Shown: piece after piece, positions 8,271 through 20,100 of the stretch
How positions within the stretch are numbered: the stretch's first letter is position 1
How the letters are laid out: each line of letters opens with the position of its first letter
DNA from: Myxococcales bacterium
Lineage (GTDB): Bacteria; Pseudomonadota; Gammaproteobacteria; DSM-16500
DNA: 48,637 nt
Direction: 5' to 3'
Assembly: GCA_903970525.1 (NCBI GenBank)
Contig: CAJCIZ010000209.1
Coordinates: 1-48,637, forward strand
Translations under genes and position numbers: made by a program
Notes under the pieces: generated by a model
Told to the model about the DNA's origin: nothing
What the model saw: the letters and a program-made list of their open reading frames with translations, nothing else
Database searches by the model: none

Positions 8271-11200
8271 CTATGCATGACTAGCATTCGAGAAACTCGA
8301 AAGTTTACTGTTATCCGTATTAGCAAGCGAAGTTGATTCAGTTAGATGCTGTTGCGTGGGCGGAGGAATAACAAAAAAAGCAGCTTGTGTCATCGCCGTG
8401 GGCATATTAGCAACAGATGAAAACTTCTGTAACACCAATTTTTCTTCCTGCTTATTGTCCTTCTGGTCGACTGCGTCACTATCACGATGACTAGCAGTGG
8501 GAAAAACGTCTTTTCCCTGAGTAGACGCATGAGAAGAGAAGAAAGAATGTCCGAATCTGGCTTGTGATAACGGTATAATATTACTATCTTCGCGCTTAGC
8601 TATTTCGATCACTTTTTGCATCTCGCTTTGCAAAGGAGCATGATTGGCATTTATTTTCAATCCATTATCTAAGGCCAGTTTTGCCCTTTCAATATTATTT
8701 AATGCTAAGAAAGTTTTCCCTTGAGTGAAATAAAACTCAGCTTTTTCTTCCGCTTCTAGATTCTCTAAAGCATCTTCAGCACTTTTAAAATATTGCTCCG
8801 CCAATTCAACCTCAGCACACATCAAATGAATCAATCCTTTTCCAAACTCAGCAAGATGAAAAACATCCTTTCCCTGAGAAGCCGACTCAAATGACTCTTT
8901 TGCAAACTCTAACTTATTTTTTATAAGTAAAATATACCCCTTATAACAATGGGTATATTTTGCATCATTATTGAGTTTAAGCATTTCATCGAAACAAGTG
9001 AGCGCACCCTCATAATCATCTATATAGAACAACGCACAGCCTTTAAGTCGATAAGCACTATCTTCAGGATCAACTGGACTAAGCTCTAAAACTTTACCAA
9101 AGCAAGTAATTGCCTCTGAGAAATTACCTGTGTCATAGAAATAATCACCCTTGAAACGCCAATACGACACGTCATCAATACCTAATTTCTGTAATTGATT
9201 ATAAATGTTGACTGCTTCTGCTTTGAAATTTAACTCGGCAAGAATTCTCGCTTTACATTTCAAAGCAAATATGTAATTTTCACTAATGAGATCATTACCA
9301 CTGAATTCAATCTCAATTATCTGTTCATAACAAGACAAAGCTTCTTCGAGTTTGTTAAGTTTGGAATATAAATACCCTCTCAACCTTAATATTTCGCTAT
9401 CTATAGGAGCAATTTTATATGCTTTCTCACAAAGTGTTAGCGCTTCATTATAATTTTTTGTTGTAGAAGCTATTATTCTGCTTTTGAGTTCGAGAGCTCT
9501 AACATGCATCGTATCAAGTGTAAGCACATGCTCAAAACAATTCAATGCGCTATCATCATCTTCTAAATTCCAAAGAACGACCCCTTTATTATAATAGGCT
9601 GATATGTGATTCGAATTTAATTTTATTACGCGATTAAAAATATCTAACGCATCATTGAATTTATCTTTTTCAGTTAATACAATACCTTCTTTCACCATAT
9701 CATCAAGATTCTCATTTAAATATTTTAGCAAGCCAGAGTTCGGGGAGTCTAGCCCTACAATTTGAGAATAACTAACATCCGACACAACTAACGTTGCCTG
9801 ATGTGATGACCAAAGTAAAATAGCAGTGATCTCATTTTCTTCCTTTTTTACTCGCCAAAAACGTACTGCCGAATCTTGGCTTCCTATTGCCAAATAAATC
9901 CCTGCTGTATCCTGATACCAAGCAACGCTTGTAATAGTTCTTGTAAAATCAGAAATAACTATCAAACACTGTCCGGACTCAATATCCCACAGTCGCACTG
10001 TATTATCAGTACTCCCTGATGCCAGAAGATTTCCTGGCCCAAATGAAATAGTGGTAACCGTATGCTCGTGTCCCCACCTGCTTCCATCGTAGAGATACCC
10101 TCCTAAAGTCAGAATCAATTTTCCATCATCCGCATTCCAAACATTAATTTCCCTACCAGCAGCTGCAGCTAAGCATTTACTCCCATCAAAAGCTACAAAG
10201 TCAATATTGCAACCCTCAGAAGTCCATAGCAGTATTCCAGCGTTCAAATCCCATACCCGTACTTCACCTTTCTGATCTGTAAAAGAACGATTATCACTCC
10301 CTGAAGCCAGGAGCTCATTCTGGCAAAATGCCACACTACTCACTTCACATGTGTGCCCTACTAATGTTTGCATCAGTTTATTATTTTTTATGTCCCAGAT
10401 ACGAACAAGTTTGTCATCTCCACCAGTAGCCAATATGTTGTCTAAACTAATAGCTATGCAATATACCTTCGCAATATTTTCAATTACTTTTAACAGTCTT
10501 CTATTCTTTATGTCCCAAACACGCACTGTTTTATCTTCACTTCCAGATACTAAAAGATCATTTGGAGTAAACGCTACACTATAAACCGCCCCTACATGTC
10601 CCTCAAATATATGAATGAGCCTGCCACTCTTCATGTTCCATACTTGTACTTCCTTATCAAGTCCTCCTGAGGCTAAGAGGTTATTTGAACCAATAGCAAC
10701 ACTACTCACAGTACTTTTGTGCCCACTTTTTTTCTGCAAAAGAGGCTGTCCTCTAACCCTCCAAAATCTAACTGTATTATCATCACGTCCACCCGAAGTT
10801 ATGAGATTGTCATAGCCACAAGCTACACCAGTAATAGTCAAACCTTTATGACCTTCAAAAGTCTGCAAATGCTTCATCTCTTTTACATCCCAGACTTTCA
10901 CTTTACCATCAGAATCTCCTGCCGAAACTAAAAAAGTGGAACTAAAAATTACACCGCTAACACCATATTCATGAGCCGAAAATGTATTTAAAAATTTCTT
11001 TCTCTTTACATCCATCACACACACATCTCCATTATCTTCTCCAGACGCTAAGAGATGATCAAATCCAAAAGCTACAGAACAGATACCACGCTTTTGTCGA
11101 TCAAAGATGTGTAATAAACTCAGATTCTCTACATCCCAGAGCCTGACAGTCCCATCAGTACTTGCTGATGCTAAAAGATTGTTTGGACCAAAGGCTACTT

Positions 11201-13310
11201 TTCTTACAGAAGCAGTATGTCCTTCAAAAGTATACAAGTAACGCTTACTTTTTATTTCCCACAAACGCACTGTCTTATCCCTACTTCCTGATGCCAAGAG
11301 ATGGTTGGGACCAAAAGCAACACTCAAAACCGTCTCTGTATGTCCCACCAGAGTTTGTAAGAACTTCTTATTCTTAATATCCCATAGCTCGACGGTGGAA
11401 TTTTGGAGAAGTCCAGTCGCAAGTATTCCCTCGCCAACTGCTAAACACTTAATCGAATACGCACTTTCAAACTTAGATATCAATTGGCGTTTTCTAGCAT
11501 TATAGAGATAAATACAGTGTAAATCTGAGACAGCTAACAACTCACCATCTGCCGAATATGCAATTGCAGTAATTGCTGAACTGCTATCTAATTTGATACA
11601 CCTTTCTTCATCAATTATTGTGCCTTCCAATTTAGCATTTGTTAGATTTGCATTTCTTAGCCATGCTCCTGTAAAATTAACATCACGCAAATCTGCTTCA
11701 TAAAATATTGTATGATCAAATATTCCCCCACTTAAATCCGCTCCTTTAATGCGAACTCCTGAGAAATCTTCTTGTGAGAATACTTCTCCATAAGCATTTA
11801 ATATCGTGATTAAATTTGCAGCAGCAATAGAAAATTTTTTATCATCTTTAGATTTAAGAATAATTCGACGATATCTTTCTTTACTTGACTCTATACATTC
11901 TGGGTAATCTATTTTTCTTTGAATATATTCTTTATTTTGAGTCAGTAACATGTCATAAAGTGGGTCATCAGTATCCAATCGGATATTTTCTTCGTCCGTT
12001 AACATTTCTTTTTGAATAATTTTTTCAGAGTCTTTCCTTACTACAAAGTATTCTCTAAACGAAGCATGCATAAACCCAAATTCGTTTTGATTATATCGTG
12101 TTATCAGGCAAGCTGATCTTGCTAATTCTGCTTCATCTCCAATCAGTGACAGCCATTCTTCTTTTGTTGCTAGATTTACCGTATTTAAATTGATACTCGT
12201 GACGTTATTTCTTAACATACTCAAAGATAATGCATAGCAATATTCTAAAAACATTGGTTTCGGATCAAATGAATCGTCAATTATCTTGGCTTCTTTTAAT
12301 TTTTTTTCTTGTCGTAAAAACCATTTATTTACAAATGAATCATATAGTTTGGCTTGTGTTAGCTCAGTACGCTTGGCCTCAGTGATTCCTTCATTTTTAC
12401 CTTCCGCAAAATCTTTTAAAACTTCAGGCAACGCATCCAGCGCTATTCTTAATATGAATGGTGTTTTTACAAGCTGCATTAATCCTGGGATAGATTCTAA
12501 TTGTGCTTTTGTGATAATCTTTTCGCTATCGAGTCCTTCGATTGGTTGATTCTTAATTTCATCAGCTGAGCGCTTTTCATCTAAGAACAAATCAACCCCT
12601 ATACCTCCTGGTGGCCCAGGAATAGAAAATATTGATTCAACATCCCCCATTTCCATCTGTGAACTTAATATCGCATAGCGTTTCAAATATTCATCTATTT
12701 GAGATTCAGAAAATTCTGCCACATGGAGCTGTTGTAATAAATTGTATTGAGGGACATCATCTTGATATGGCGTGAAAAGAGATTCATATTGCTCTACATG
12801 ATACAAAGCTTGTGCCCTACAGCTGATGATGATTTTTGCCCGCCACTCTTGCCAGCGATTGTTTAAATAGATTTGTTCTAATCGATGAATTTCATCGTAT
12901 CCATCGAGGATAAATATGAATTGCTTTTCTATTTTTAGTTGATTAACTTGATCAGGGGTAAATCCGTGACTTTCTAATGTATCTTCTATAACGCGATTTG
13001 TTTGATCAAGACAAGGTAATGAAACAAATATTGGGATTGCATGATCATCTTGATACTGCATCCAGCGCTGTCTTGCCAGTGTTTGAAAAAACAAACTTTT
13101 GCCGTAACCCGCTTCGCCTAGTATTAACAATACTTTCTTGGGATCTTCCGCTGATAAAAAAGATTTAACGCTATCCATTAAATCGCTTGGGGTTTCTTGC
13201 GAGAAAGTAGTTTGACGAGCTTGTATAGGAATATAGAGTGGATTATCTGAGAGTCCTTGTAATTGTTTTTGTTTGAATGACTGTAATCCCTCTACTGCTG
13301 ATGTAAACAT
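8271..13310 (-). CDS. NACHT - pentapeptide - WD40 - TPR protein (NLR-like, 1679 aa)
   Basis: Giant STAND-type NTPase. Order of parts: short helical N-terminus (1-50); NACHT with Walker A GEAGYGKS (65-72), Walker B FIFILDGYDE (131-140) and sensor-like IISCRAQ (about 161-167); helical region to about 500; pentapeptide-like A-D/N-L repeats (about 515-565); 14 WD40 repeats (about 575-1155), enough for two seven-bladed propellers; about nine TPR units (1205-1560); and a disordered Ser/Thr-rich tail. There is no classical effector domain before NACHT. Start is supported by GGAGAT just upstream. It is the last gene of a three-gene operon, 37 bp after its close paralogue. Such proteins are known as anti-phage sensors and as fungal incompatibility NLRs; the target here is unknown. 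Confidence 0.9.
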   Translation of the reverse strand: MFTSAVEGLQSFKQKQLQGLSDNPLYIPIQARQTTFSQETPSDLMDSVKSFLSAEDPKKVLLILGEAGYGKSLFFQTLARQRWMQYQDDHAIPIFVSLPCLDQTNRVIEDTLESHGFTPDQVNQLKIEKQFIFILDGYDEIHRLEQIYLNNRWQEWRAKIIISCRAQALYHVEQYESLFTPYQDDVPQYNLLQQLHVAEFSESQIDEYLKRYAILSSQMEMGDVESIFSIPGPPGGIGVDLFLDEKRSADEIKNQPIEGLDSEKIITKAQLESIPGLMQLVKTPFILRIALDALPEVLKDFAEGKNEGITEAKRTELTQAKLYDSFVNKWFLRQEKKLKEAKIIDDSFDPKPMFLEYCYALSLSMLRNNVTSINLNTVNLATKEEWLSLIGDEAELARSACLITRYNQNEFGFMHASFREYFVVRKDSEKIIQKEMLTDEENIRLDTDDPLYDMLLTQNKEYIQRKIDYPECIESSKERYRRIILKSKDDKKFSIAAANLITILNAYGEVFSQEDFSGVRIKGADLSGGIFDHTIFYEADLRDVNFTGAWLRNANLTNAKLEGTIIDEERCIKLDSSSAITAIAYSADGELLAVSDLHCIYLYNARKRQLISKFESAYSIKCLAVGEGILATGLLQNSTVELWDIKNKKFLQTLVGHTETVLSVAFGPNHLLASGSRDKTVRLWEIKSKRYLYTFEGHTASVRKVAFGPNNLLASASTDGTVRLWDVENLSLLHIFDRQKRGICSVAFGFDHLLASGEDNGDVCVMDVKRKKFLNTFSAHEYGVSGVIFSSTFLVSAGDSDGKVKVWDVKEMKHLQTFEGHKGLTITGVACGYDNLITSGGRDDNTVRFWRVRGQPLLQKKSGHKSTVSSVAIGSNNLLASGGLDKEVQVWNMKSGRLIHIFEGHVGAVYSVAFTPNDLLVSGSEDKTVRVWDIKNRRLLKVIENIAKVYCIAISLDNILATGGDDKLVRIWDIKNNKLMQTLVGHTCEVSSVAFCQNELLASGSDNRSFTDQKGEVRVWDLNAGILLWTSEGCNIDFVAFDGSKCLAAAAGREINVWNADDGKLILTLGGYLYDGSRWGHEHTVTTISFGPGNLLASGSTDNTVRLWDIESGQCLIVISDFTRTITSVAWYQDTAGIYLAIGSQDSAVRFWRVKKEENEITAILLWSSHQATLVVSDVSYSQIVGLDSPNSGLLKYLNENLDDMVKEGIVLTEKDKFNDALDIFNRVIKLNSNHISAYYNKGVVLWNLEDDDSALNCFEHVLTLDTMHVRALELKSRIIASTTKNYNEALTLCEKAYKIAPIDSEILRLRGYLYSKLNKLEEALSCYEQIIEIEFSGNDLISENYIFALKCKARILAELNFKAEAVNIYNQLQKLGIDDVSYWRFKGDYFYDTGNFSEAITCFGKVLELSPVDPEDSAYRLKGCALFYIDDYEGALTCFDEMLKLNNDAKYTHCYKGYILLIKNKLEFAKESFESASQGKDVFHLAEFGKGLIHLMCAEVELAEQYFKSAEDALENLEAEEKAEFYFTQGKTFLALNNIERAKLALDNGLKINANHAPLQSEMQKVIEIAKREDSNIIPLSQARFGHSFFSSHASTQGKDVFPTASHRDSDAVDQKDNKQEEKLVLQKFSSVANMPTAMTQAAFFVIPPPTQQHLTESTSLANTDNSKLSSFSNASHA

Positions 13311-13347
13311 CTTATCTCCGTTTGTTAGCTATTCTTTAATATAACCC

Positions 13348-16300
13348 TTATTTAGATGAGGATGACTTTCCTAATGAGCGAGTTGATTGCCCTTGTTTAG
13401 CTTTCGTCTTTATTTGATTATTATTAAGATGTAATGGCTTATGGCTGAATATCGATGAATTCGCTAAACTAGACTTTGATTTTTTTTCTTCTGATTGAAG
13501 AATTGAGCTGCCTCCTATAGCACCTCTTTGATTAAGTATTCGATAATCAAGATCAGTTAAACCAATTGCTCCAGCTATATTAGTTTTACGTACAGTGAGT
13601 GATGCCTGATGTGTAGACCATCGCAAAACAACTTTAACATCTTTATCTTGTCGATAGACTTGCCAATAGCGAACGGCTTTATCATAACTTCCCGTTGCTA
13701 GATATAAACCTTCTGTATTTTGTTTCCAAGCAAGGCTGCTGATTGAACCTCTAAAACCTAAAATAACATAAAGGCAACAGAGTCGATTGATATCCCAGAG
13801 ACGCACTGTCCTATCATTACTTCCTGAAGCTAAAATACCATCAGGACTAAAAGATAAAGCATTAATAGCACTTGTATGCCCTTCTAATTTCTCTAGACAT
13901 TTACCGTTCTTCACATCCCATACTCGCACTGAGTTATCACGGCATCCTGAAGCTAAAAAATTTCCAGGACCAAAAGAGATGCAATCAACACCAAAACCGG
14001 AATATCCTATCAATTCCTGCAGACATTTACTTTTTTGAATGTCCCCTGGCTGTACTTTTTTAGATACCATATCAATGAAATCTTTGGGTCTAAAGAATTT
14101 GCTAGAAACTTTTAATTGTCGCAAGCACTGACCATGCTTTATATTCCACACAGACACTTCCTCAGTCATATCTTCTAAAATCAACTTATCTCCAGGGCCA
14201 AAGAATACTTTTTGTATATAAAATTTATGGCCTTTTAATATTTGCAAACATTGACCTAGTTGTATATCCCATATCCGCACTGTGCAATCATAACTTCCTG
14301 AAGCCAAAGTATCTCCAAAACCAAAAGCTACACAGGTAACTCCCTCCAAATGCCCTTTCAACGTCTGCAGACATTTACCTTGCCTCACGTTCCACACACG
14401 CACTGTTCCATCATTGCTGCCTGAAGCCAAGATATCAACAGAACCAAAGGATATACATCTCACGCCATTTGTATGTCCTTCATATATCTGCAGAACCTTA
14501 TCATGCTTCACATTCCACACACGCACTGTATTATCATAACTTCCCGAAACCAAAATATCTCTAGCACTAAAAGAAACACTAGTAATTCCACCTATATGTC
14601 CTTCTAATATTTGAAGACATTCACCTTGCCTCACATTCCACACACGAACTGTTTTATCATCACCTCCTGACGCTAAAAGATTTCCACCATCAAACGACAA
14701 ACTCCTAACATATCCTGTATCCCCTTCTAATATTTGCAAGCATAAACCCTGATTCCAATTTGATATACATATCATCTTATAACTTCCTGAAGCTAAAAGA
14801 TCTCCCGGACCAAAAGATACACTAGTAACTGCACTTGAATGCTCATAAAACGTATGCAAACAATTACCCTGCTTCACATTCCATACACATACTGTCTGAT
14901 CTTCACTTCCTGAAGCCAATACATCTCCTGGACCAAATGCAACACTGCTCACATTACTTCTATGTCCTTTTAGTGTTTGCAGACATTCACCCTTCTTCGC
15001 ATCCCACACGCGCACTGTCTTATCTTGACTTCCTGACGCCATAATATCTCCATAGCCAAATGATACGCTATGCACACTATCCTCATGCTTTTCTAATGTT
15101 TGTAAACACTTACCTAGTTTCACATCCCATATGCGTAATGTTTTATCCCAGCTTCCTGAAACCAGCAAATCTCCAGCACCAAAAGATACACATATACCTG
15201 CGCTTGTATGCCCTTCCAATACTTGATTCAACTTTGATGTTTCAGCTTCGTGAATATAAATTTTCTTGTCTTCACATCCTACAGCCAACCATTTCTTATC
15301 AGCCGAATAGGAAATCGACGTTACACCACTTAAAATCTTTAGAAATGGCTTTTCACCAAATTTCACTCCTTCCATTTTTGCTTTTGTGAAATCTGCATTT
15401 CTTAACCAAGTCCCTTTCAAATTAACATTTCGCAAATCGGCATCACAAAATATTGTATGATCTAATATTGCTCCGCTTAAATCAGCACCTCTAATTCGCA
15501 CTGCTGTAAAGTTCTGCGCTGAAAACACTTCACCATAGGCATTTAATATTGTAATAGCATTAGCCGCTGCAAATTCTAATCTTTCATCGTCTTTCGATTT
15601 AATAATGATTTGATAAAAATATTTTTTGATTTTTTCCATATGCTCTGGGCGATCTACAAGATTCTGTATGTATACTTTATTATCAGCTAATATTTCTTCA
15701 TAAAATGGATCGCCCGTTTCCCATTGAATAATTTCTTCTTCTATTTTTTCTTGGCTTAGTCTCGCATTTTCTGCTGCTTTCCTTACCACAAAATATTCAA
15801 TAAAAGATGCGTGCATAAAACCAAATTCATTTGAGCTATAGCGCGTTATTAAACAAGCTGATCGAGCTAATTCCGCCTCATCTCCTACTAATGACAACCA
15901 TTCTTCTTTTGCTGCTAAATTTTTTGTATTTAAATTAATGCTTGTGACATTATTCTTTAACATGCTTGATGATAATGCATAGCAATATTCTAAAAACATT
16001 GGCTTAGGATCAAGCGAATCGTCAATCACCTTAGCTTCTTTTAATTTCTTCTCTTGACGGATAAACCATCTATTAACAAATACATCATATAACTTAGCTT
16101 GTGTTAACTCATTACGCTTGGCCTCTTCTATCCCTTCACTTTTTCCTTCCGCAAAATCTTTCAAAACATCAGGCAAAGCATCCAGCGTTATTCTTAATAT
16201 AAACGGTGTTTTAACAAGCTTCATTAATCCTGGGACAGATTCTAATTGTGTTTTTGTTATAATCTTTTCGCTATTGATTCCCTCAATCGGTTCATTCTTA

Positions 16301-17055
16301 ATTTCATCTGCTGAGCGCTTTTCATCTAAGAACAAATCAGCTTCTATACCTCCTGGCGGCCTAGCGATAGAAAATATTGATTCAACGTCCCCCATTTCTT
16401 TCTGGGAACTTAATATCGCATAACGTTTCAAATATTCATCTATCTGAGATTCAGAAAATTCTGCGACATGGAGCTGTTGTAATAAATTGTATTGAGGGAC
16501 ATCGTCTTGATATGGGGCGAAAAGAGACTCATATTGTTCTACATGATACAAAGCTTGTGCTCGACAACTGATGATGATTTTTACTTGCCATTCTTGCCAG
16601 CGATTGTTTAAATAAATTTGTTCTAATCTATGCATTTCATCATATCCATCGAGGATGAATATGAATCGCTTCTCTGTTTTTAATTGATTGACTTGATCGG
16701 GTGTAAATCCGTGATTTTCTAATGTATCTTCCATAATGCGATTTGTTTGGTCAAGACAAGGGAGTGAAACAAAGATGGGGATTGCATGATCATCTTGATA
16801 TTGTATCCAGCGCTGTCTTGCCAGTGTTTGGAAAAATAAACTTTTTCCGTAACCCGCTTCGCCTAGTATTAACAATACTTTCTTGGGATCTTCCGCAGAT
16901 AAAAAAGATTTCACACTATCCATTAAATCGCTTGGGGTTTCTTGGGAAAAAGTAGTATGACGAGCTTGTATGGGAATATACAGTGGATTATCAGAGAGTG
17001 CTTGCAGTTGTTTTTGTTTGAATGACTGCAATCCTTCTACGGCAGATGAAAACAT
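13348..17055 (-). CDS. NACHT - pentapeptide - WD40 protein (NLR-like, 1235 aa)
   Basis: Tandem paralogue of the 1679-residue gene downstream. Over residues 1-350 I count 34 differences, so about 90% identity, with the same Walker A GEAGYGKS (65-72) and Walker B FIFILDGYDE (131-140). Pentapeptide-like repeats sit at about 515-565. The WD40 part (about 575-1133) holds 13 clear repeats plus a degenerate stretch at about 978-1012. The repeats are much more uniform than in the paralogue, many matching FGPGDLLASGS...TVRVWNV. The TPR region is missing, and a basic Ser/Lys-rich tail (about 1190-1235) follows. A GGAGGT ribosome-binding site lies 5 bp before the ATG. The gene is 55 bp downstream of the third NACHT gene. 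Confidence 0.9.
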   Translation of the reverse strand: MFSSAVEGLQSFKQKQLQALSDNPLYIPIQARHTTFSQETPSDLMDSVKSFLSAEDPKKVLLILGEAGYGKSLFFQTLARQRWIQYQDDHAIPIFVSLPCLDQTNRIMEDTLENHGFTPDQVNQLKTEKRFIFILDGYDEMHRLEQIYLNNRWQEWQVKIIISCRAQALYHVEQYESLFAPYQDDVPQYNLLQQLHVAEFSESQIDEYLKRYAILSSQKEMGDVESIFSIARPPGGIEADLFLDEKRSADEIKNEPIEGINSEKIITKTQLESVPGLMKLVKTPFILRITLDALPDVLKDFAEGKSEGIEEAKRNELTQAKLYDVFVNRWFIRQEKKLKEAKVIDDSLDPKPMFLEYCYALSSSMLKNNVTSINLNTKNLAAKEEWLSLVGDEAELARSACLITRYSSNEFGFMHASFIEYFVVRKAAENARLSQEKIEEEIIQWETGDPFYEEILADNKVYIQNLVDRPEHMEKIKKYFYQIIIKSKDDERLEFAAANAITILNAYGEVFSAQNFTAVRIRGADLSGAILDHTIFCDADLRNVNLKGTWLRNADFTKAKMEGVKFGEKPFLKILSGVTSISYSADKKWLAVGCEDKKIYIHEAETSKLNQVLEGHTSAGICVSFGAGDLLVSGSWDKTLRIWDVKLGKCLQTLEKHEDSVHSVSFGYGDIMASGSQDKTVRVWDAKKGECLQTLKGHRSNVSSVAFGPGDVLASGSEDQTVCVWNVKQGNCLHTFYEHSSAVTSVSFGPGDLLASGSYKMICISNWNQGLCLQILEGDTGYVRSLSFDGGNLLASGGDDKTVRVWNVRQGECLQILEGHIGGITSVSFSARDILVSGSYDNTVRVWNVKHDKVLQIYEGHTNGVRCISFGSVDILASGSNDGTVRVWNVRQGKCLQTLKGHLEGVTCVAFGFGDTLASGSYDCTVRIWDIQLGQCLQILKGHKFYIQKVFFGPGDKLILEDMTEEVSVWNIKHGQCLRQLKVSSKFFRPKDFIDMVSKKVQPGDIQKSKCLQELIGYSGFGVDCISFGPGNFLASGCRDNSVRVWDVKNGKCLEKLEGHTSAINALSFSPDGILASGSNDRTVRLWDINRLCCLYVILGFRGSISSLAWKQNTEGLYLATGSYDKAVRYWQVYRQDKDVKVVLRWSTHQASLTVRKTNIAGAIGLTDLDYRILNQRGAIGGSSILQSEEKKSKSSLANSSIFSHKPLHLNNNQIKTKAKQGQSTRSLGKSSSSK

Positions 17056-17110
17056 ATTACCTCCATGTTACAAGCAATCCATCATTAACTCTCTTCTTGT
17101 CATTCTGAAG

Positions 17111-20100
17111 CTAGTTGAGACGCCTCCCATGCAATGTCGTATTATTATTGTGATGCTCGGCATCTGGATTATTAGGTTTTGGAGGAATCGGTGGTGGTGA
17201 TGCTGATGAAGCAACATGTCGCAAATGCACACCCGTTGTTGGTAAAGCAGGTAACACATGGATTAATGGGTTTAGCGGAATAGGTACAGGTACAGGGGGC
17301 GCTATGGGAGAAGGCATCAAATGCAGCGGTGGCAATGATGATGGTGGTGATGAACCCTGCACCACCGCATTATTAGGCAGTATCGGAGATGACGGCTTCT
17401 CTACAGACATACGCTGAGAGGTAGGCACTACAGTAACACTTTTAGACGCAGCCCCCTGGGTACGTCTTGGTATTGCAAACTTACTCATGACAACCGCTGA
17501 TGAACTTGCAGAAGAGGATGAACTCGTGGCTGAACTTACGTTCAGCGGTGCTGGATTCACACTCGCTTTATGCCTTTCTAAATCGCGTCGATTACCTCTT
17601 TTAACTGCAAAATACTCTCTCAAAGAATCATGCAAAAATGCCCATCGATTATTACCTATATATTTTAGAGGGCAGGCATCCCATGCCTGACTATTGCTCT
17701 TTTCATAAAAACGTATAAAAGGATCAGAAACAAACTTTGCTTTTGTTGCTGGATCCATTCGTTCAATTGATTCTATTATAGAGCGCGACGGACGCTCGAT
17801 GAAAGACACATTTTGTCTTAACATAACCTCACCTAAATCTTCAGAAAATCGCCAAAAGATTTCTATATCAGGCGCAGCATCTTTAAGTCTCTTATGTCCT
17901 CGCTCAAACCAGTTTGCAAAAAATTCATCTTTAAGCTTAGCTTCCGTAATCTTCTGGGTCTCTGAGTACTGAGTTAAATCTAGATATTTCTCTACTATGC
18001 TTGGCATGACATCCATAGCGATATTTAATAAATAAGGCTTTTTGACCAATTCCTTCATTCCACGAATATTTTTGATATGCTGTTGATATATCGCAGGGTC
18101 CTTCCACTTTGCTTTGGGGTGAAGCATGAGGTATTGGTTAATATAATCTGCCAATTGCGTTTCATCAAATGATACGACATTCATAACCGTCATTGAATGA
18201 CTATTAGATACCCTATCCAGTGGGCTTGGTGTAAAATATCGTTCAGCATTACTATTCAATTCATTCACAAAAAACTCAGTTCGACAAGAAATCACGACTT
18301 TTGCATTTAATGTCTCTAAACGATTCGATAAATAGATATTACGGAAAACAGCTGCATTTCCTTTTATTGCATTCATTTCATCGTAAGCATCTAAAATCAA
18401 AACAAACTTATGATGACTTCTTAAATACATGATTTCTTCATCTGTAAATAGCACACCATAACGATTTGCGATATCACGCAAATGTTCTTGCACTAAATGC
18501 GTTTCTGGATTTTCCAAGGAAGGCAATGAGATAAAAAATGGGATTGGCGCATCCGTATTAGGTTCATAATGCTGCCAAAGATATCGTTCTAAAAATCTAT
18601 TGAATGTTGACTTTCCACTACCCGCATCACCTTTCAATAATAAAACAGTTGTAGGATCATCAACGTTGATATATTCAGACACCCTTTGTACTAAATTAAA
18701 TTTAGCACTTTCATTGTTTTCATACGCACCTTGTGCCGGCACATAAATTGACAATTCATTACTGATACCTTTATCTTCTAACACATGCGCTTTTAGTTGC
18801 TGGATTTTTTTTGCGGCTGTTGCGTCGGGCGATACTATCGGCACGATGCCACTTTCTCTTAAGTGCTTATCTTTGACTCTAGAAAATAACGAAAATTGCA
18901 TGATGACTTTCTCTTCTTCAGCCTGCAATTTCATTTCCGTAAAATCGGGGACATTATTCTTCAAAATCTTACGTTGCTTGTCATCATTAATTTGCGAAGG
19001 TAGTCTAGCAAGCAGCGAACGCGCATCTTCTCTGAGTCCTTGGTCTCGGCACAATGCGAAATTAATAAGGACAGTTATCAAAAAATGTAAAACTTTAGTA
19101 TGTTTTTCTTCCGCTATAAAAATACTGCCTAAAAGACGAATAGCTTGATTTTGAATGTCCGTTTTAGCAGTAGGAATGAATTTTTCAAGTTGAGTAATCA
19201 ATCCCAATACAAACATTTCATTCTGATCAAAACATGTCTGCATCAGAAAATGTTCAAAGCTATCGAAACGACCGCAATCCAAACATAGTTGCGTATAAAA
19301 CAACGCGTCATACCATTCTTGTCGTCTGCTCACAAACTTAAAGGCCTCTTTAAAGCTGAGATAAGCATCAAATAGCTGCGTAGGATCAAAACTAGTCACC
19401 GCAGATTTAATGTCCATTACGCCTTCGCCAAACGCTTTACCACGTCGAAACATTGAACGAAATTTACTTTCATTATTTGGTACGCGAACCAGAGCCTGCC
19501 TTGCCTTTCCTGAATGATACACAATTCTCGGATTTTCATGATCCGACAAATCATTTAACTGATCATACAAATCTTCATGCTCTGTAATTCTATCTAGATC
19601 TTTCACATGAGCATCAACCATCACATCAAGCAATTGAGAAAGTGAAACAACCATCTTTAATATGAACTCATCACTTTGCTGATGGATAGCAGTAAAGCGC
19701 GACTTTAATACTCTAAAAATTTGTACGTAATCATCTGCACTCAATAAACTAGAATCACAATGTGATATGATTTGGGTGAGACCTTCTACTGCATCAACAT
19801 TGAATAAAGTGGATTGATTAATGGCTTCGACTACAGCATTCACTAATGATTTTATAATCTCAGGTTCATCTAATGGCGCCAATGCCACTACTTCAGCAAT
19901 TTTAGCTTTATCTTTCCCTTTTTCTTTTGCAAATTCATTAACAATATCTATTGCAATGGATTTTTGTTTTCTATATTCATGAGTCATCTTGTCTGTTGCT
20001 AAAAGATATTTTGATAAACTGACTGTATCATCAATATCATTAGAACTAATGTGTGACTTTTCTTCTTGCGTAAATTTTTCAGCTGTGAGTTGTTCGATTT

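Noticed and set aside
8164-8280. Small plus-strand frame of 38 codons (MDFANENAKNLV...) between hddC and the NACHT operon
   Set aside because: No ribosome-binding site, no recognised motif, and it overlaps the end of the NACHT gene. It may be a remnant at the left island border, but I cannot support it as a gene.
10230-10270. tRNA-like GTTCAAATCCCA sequence
   Set aside because: It lies inside the NACHT-WD40 coding region, in a repeat blade, and no acceptor or anticodon stem can be formed around it.
13787-15389. Several plus-strand open frames rich in Ser, Leu and His opposite the NACHT-WD40 genes
   Set aside because: They follow the WD40 repeat period of the minus-strand gene and have low-complexity composition; they are frame shadows of the repeats.
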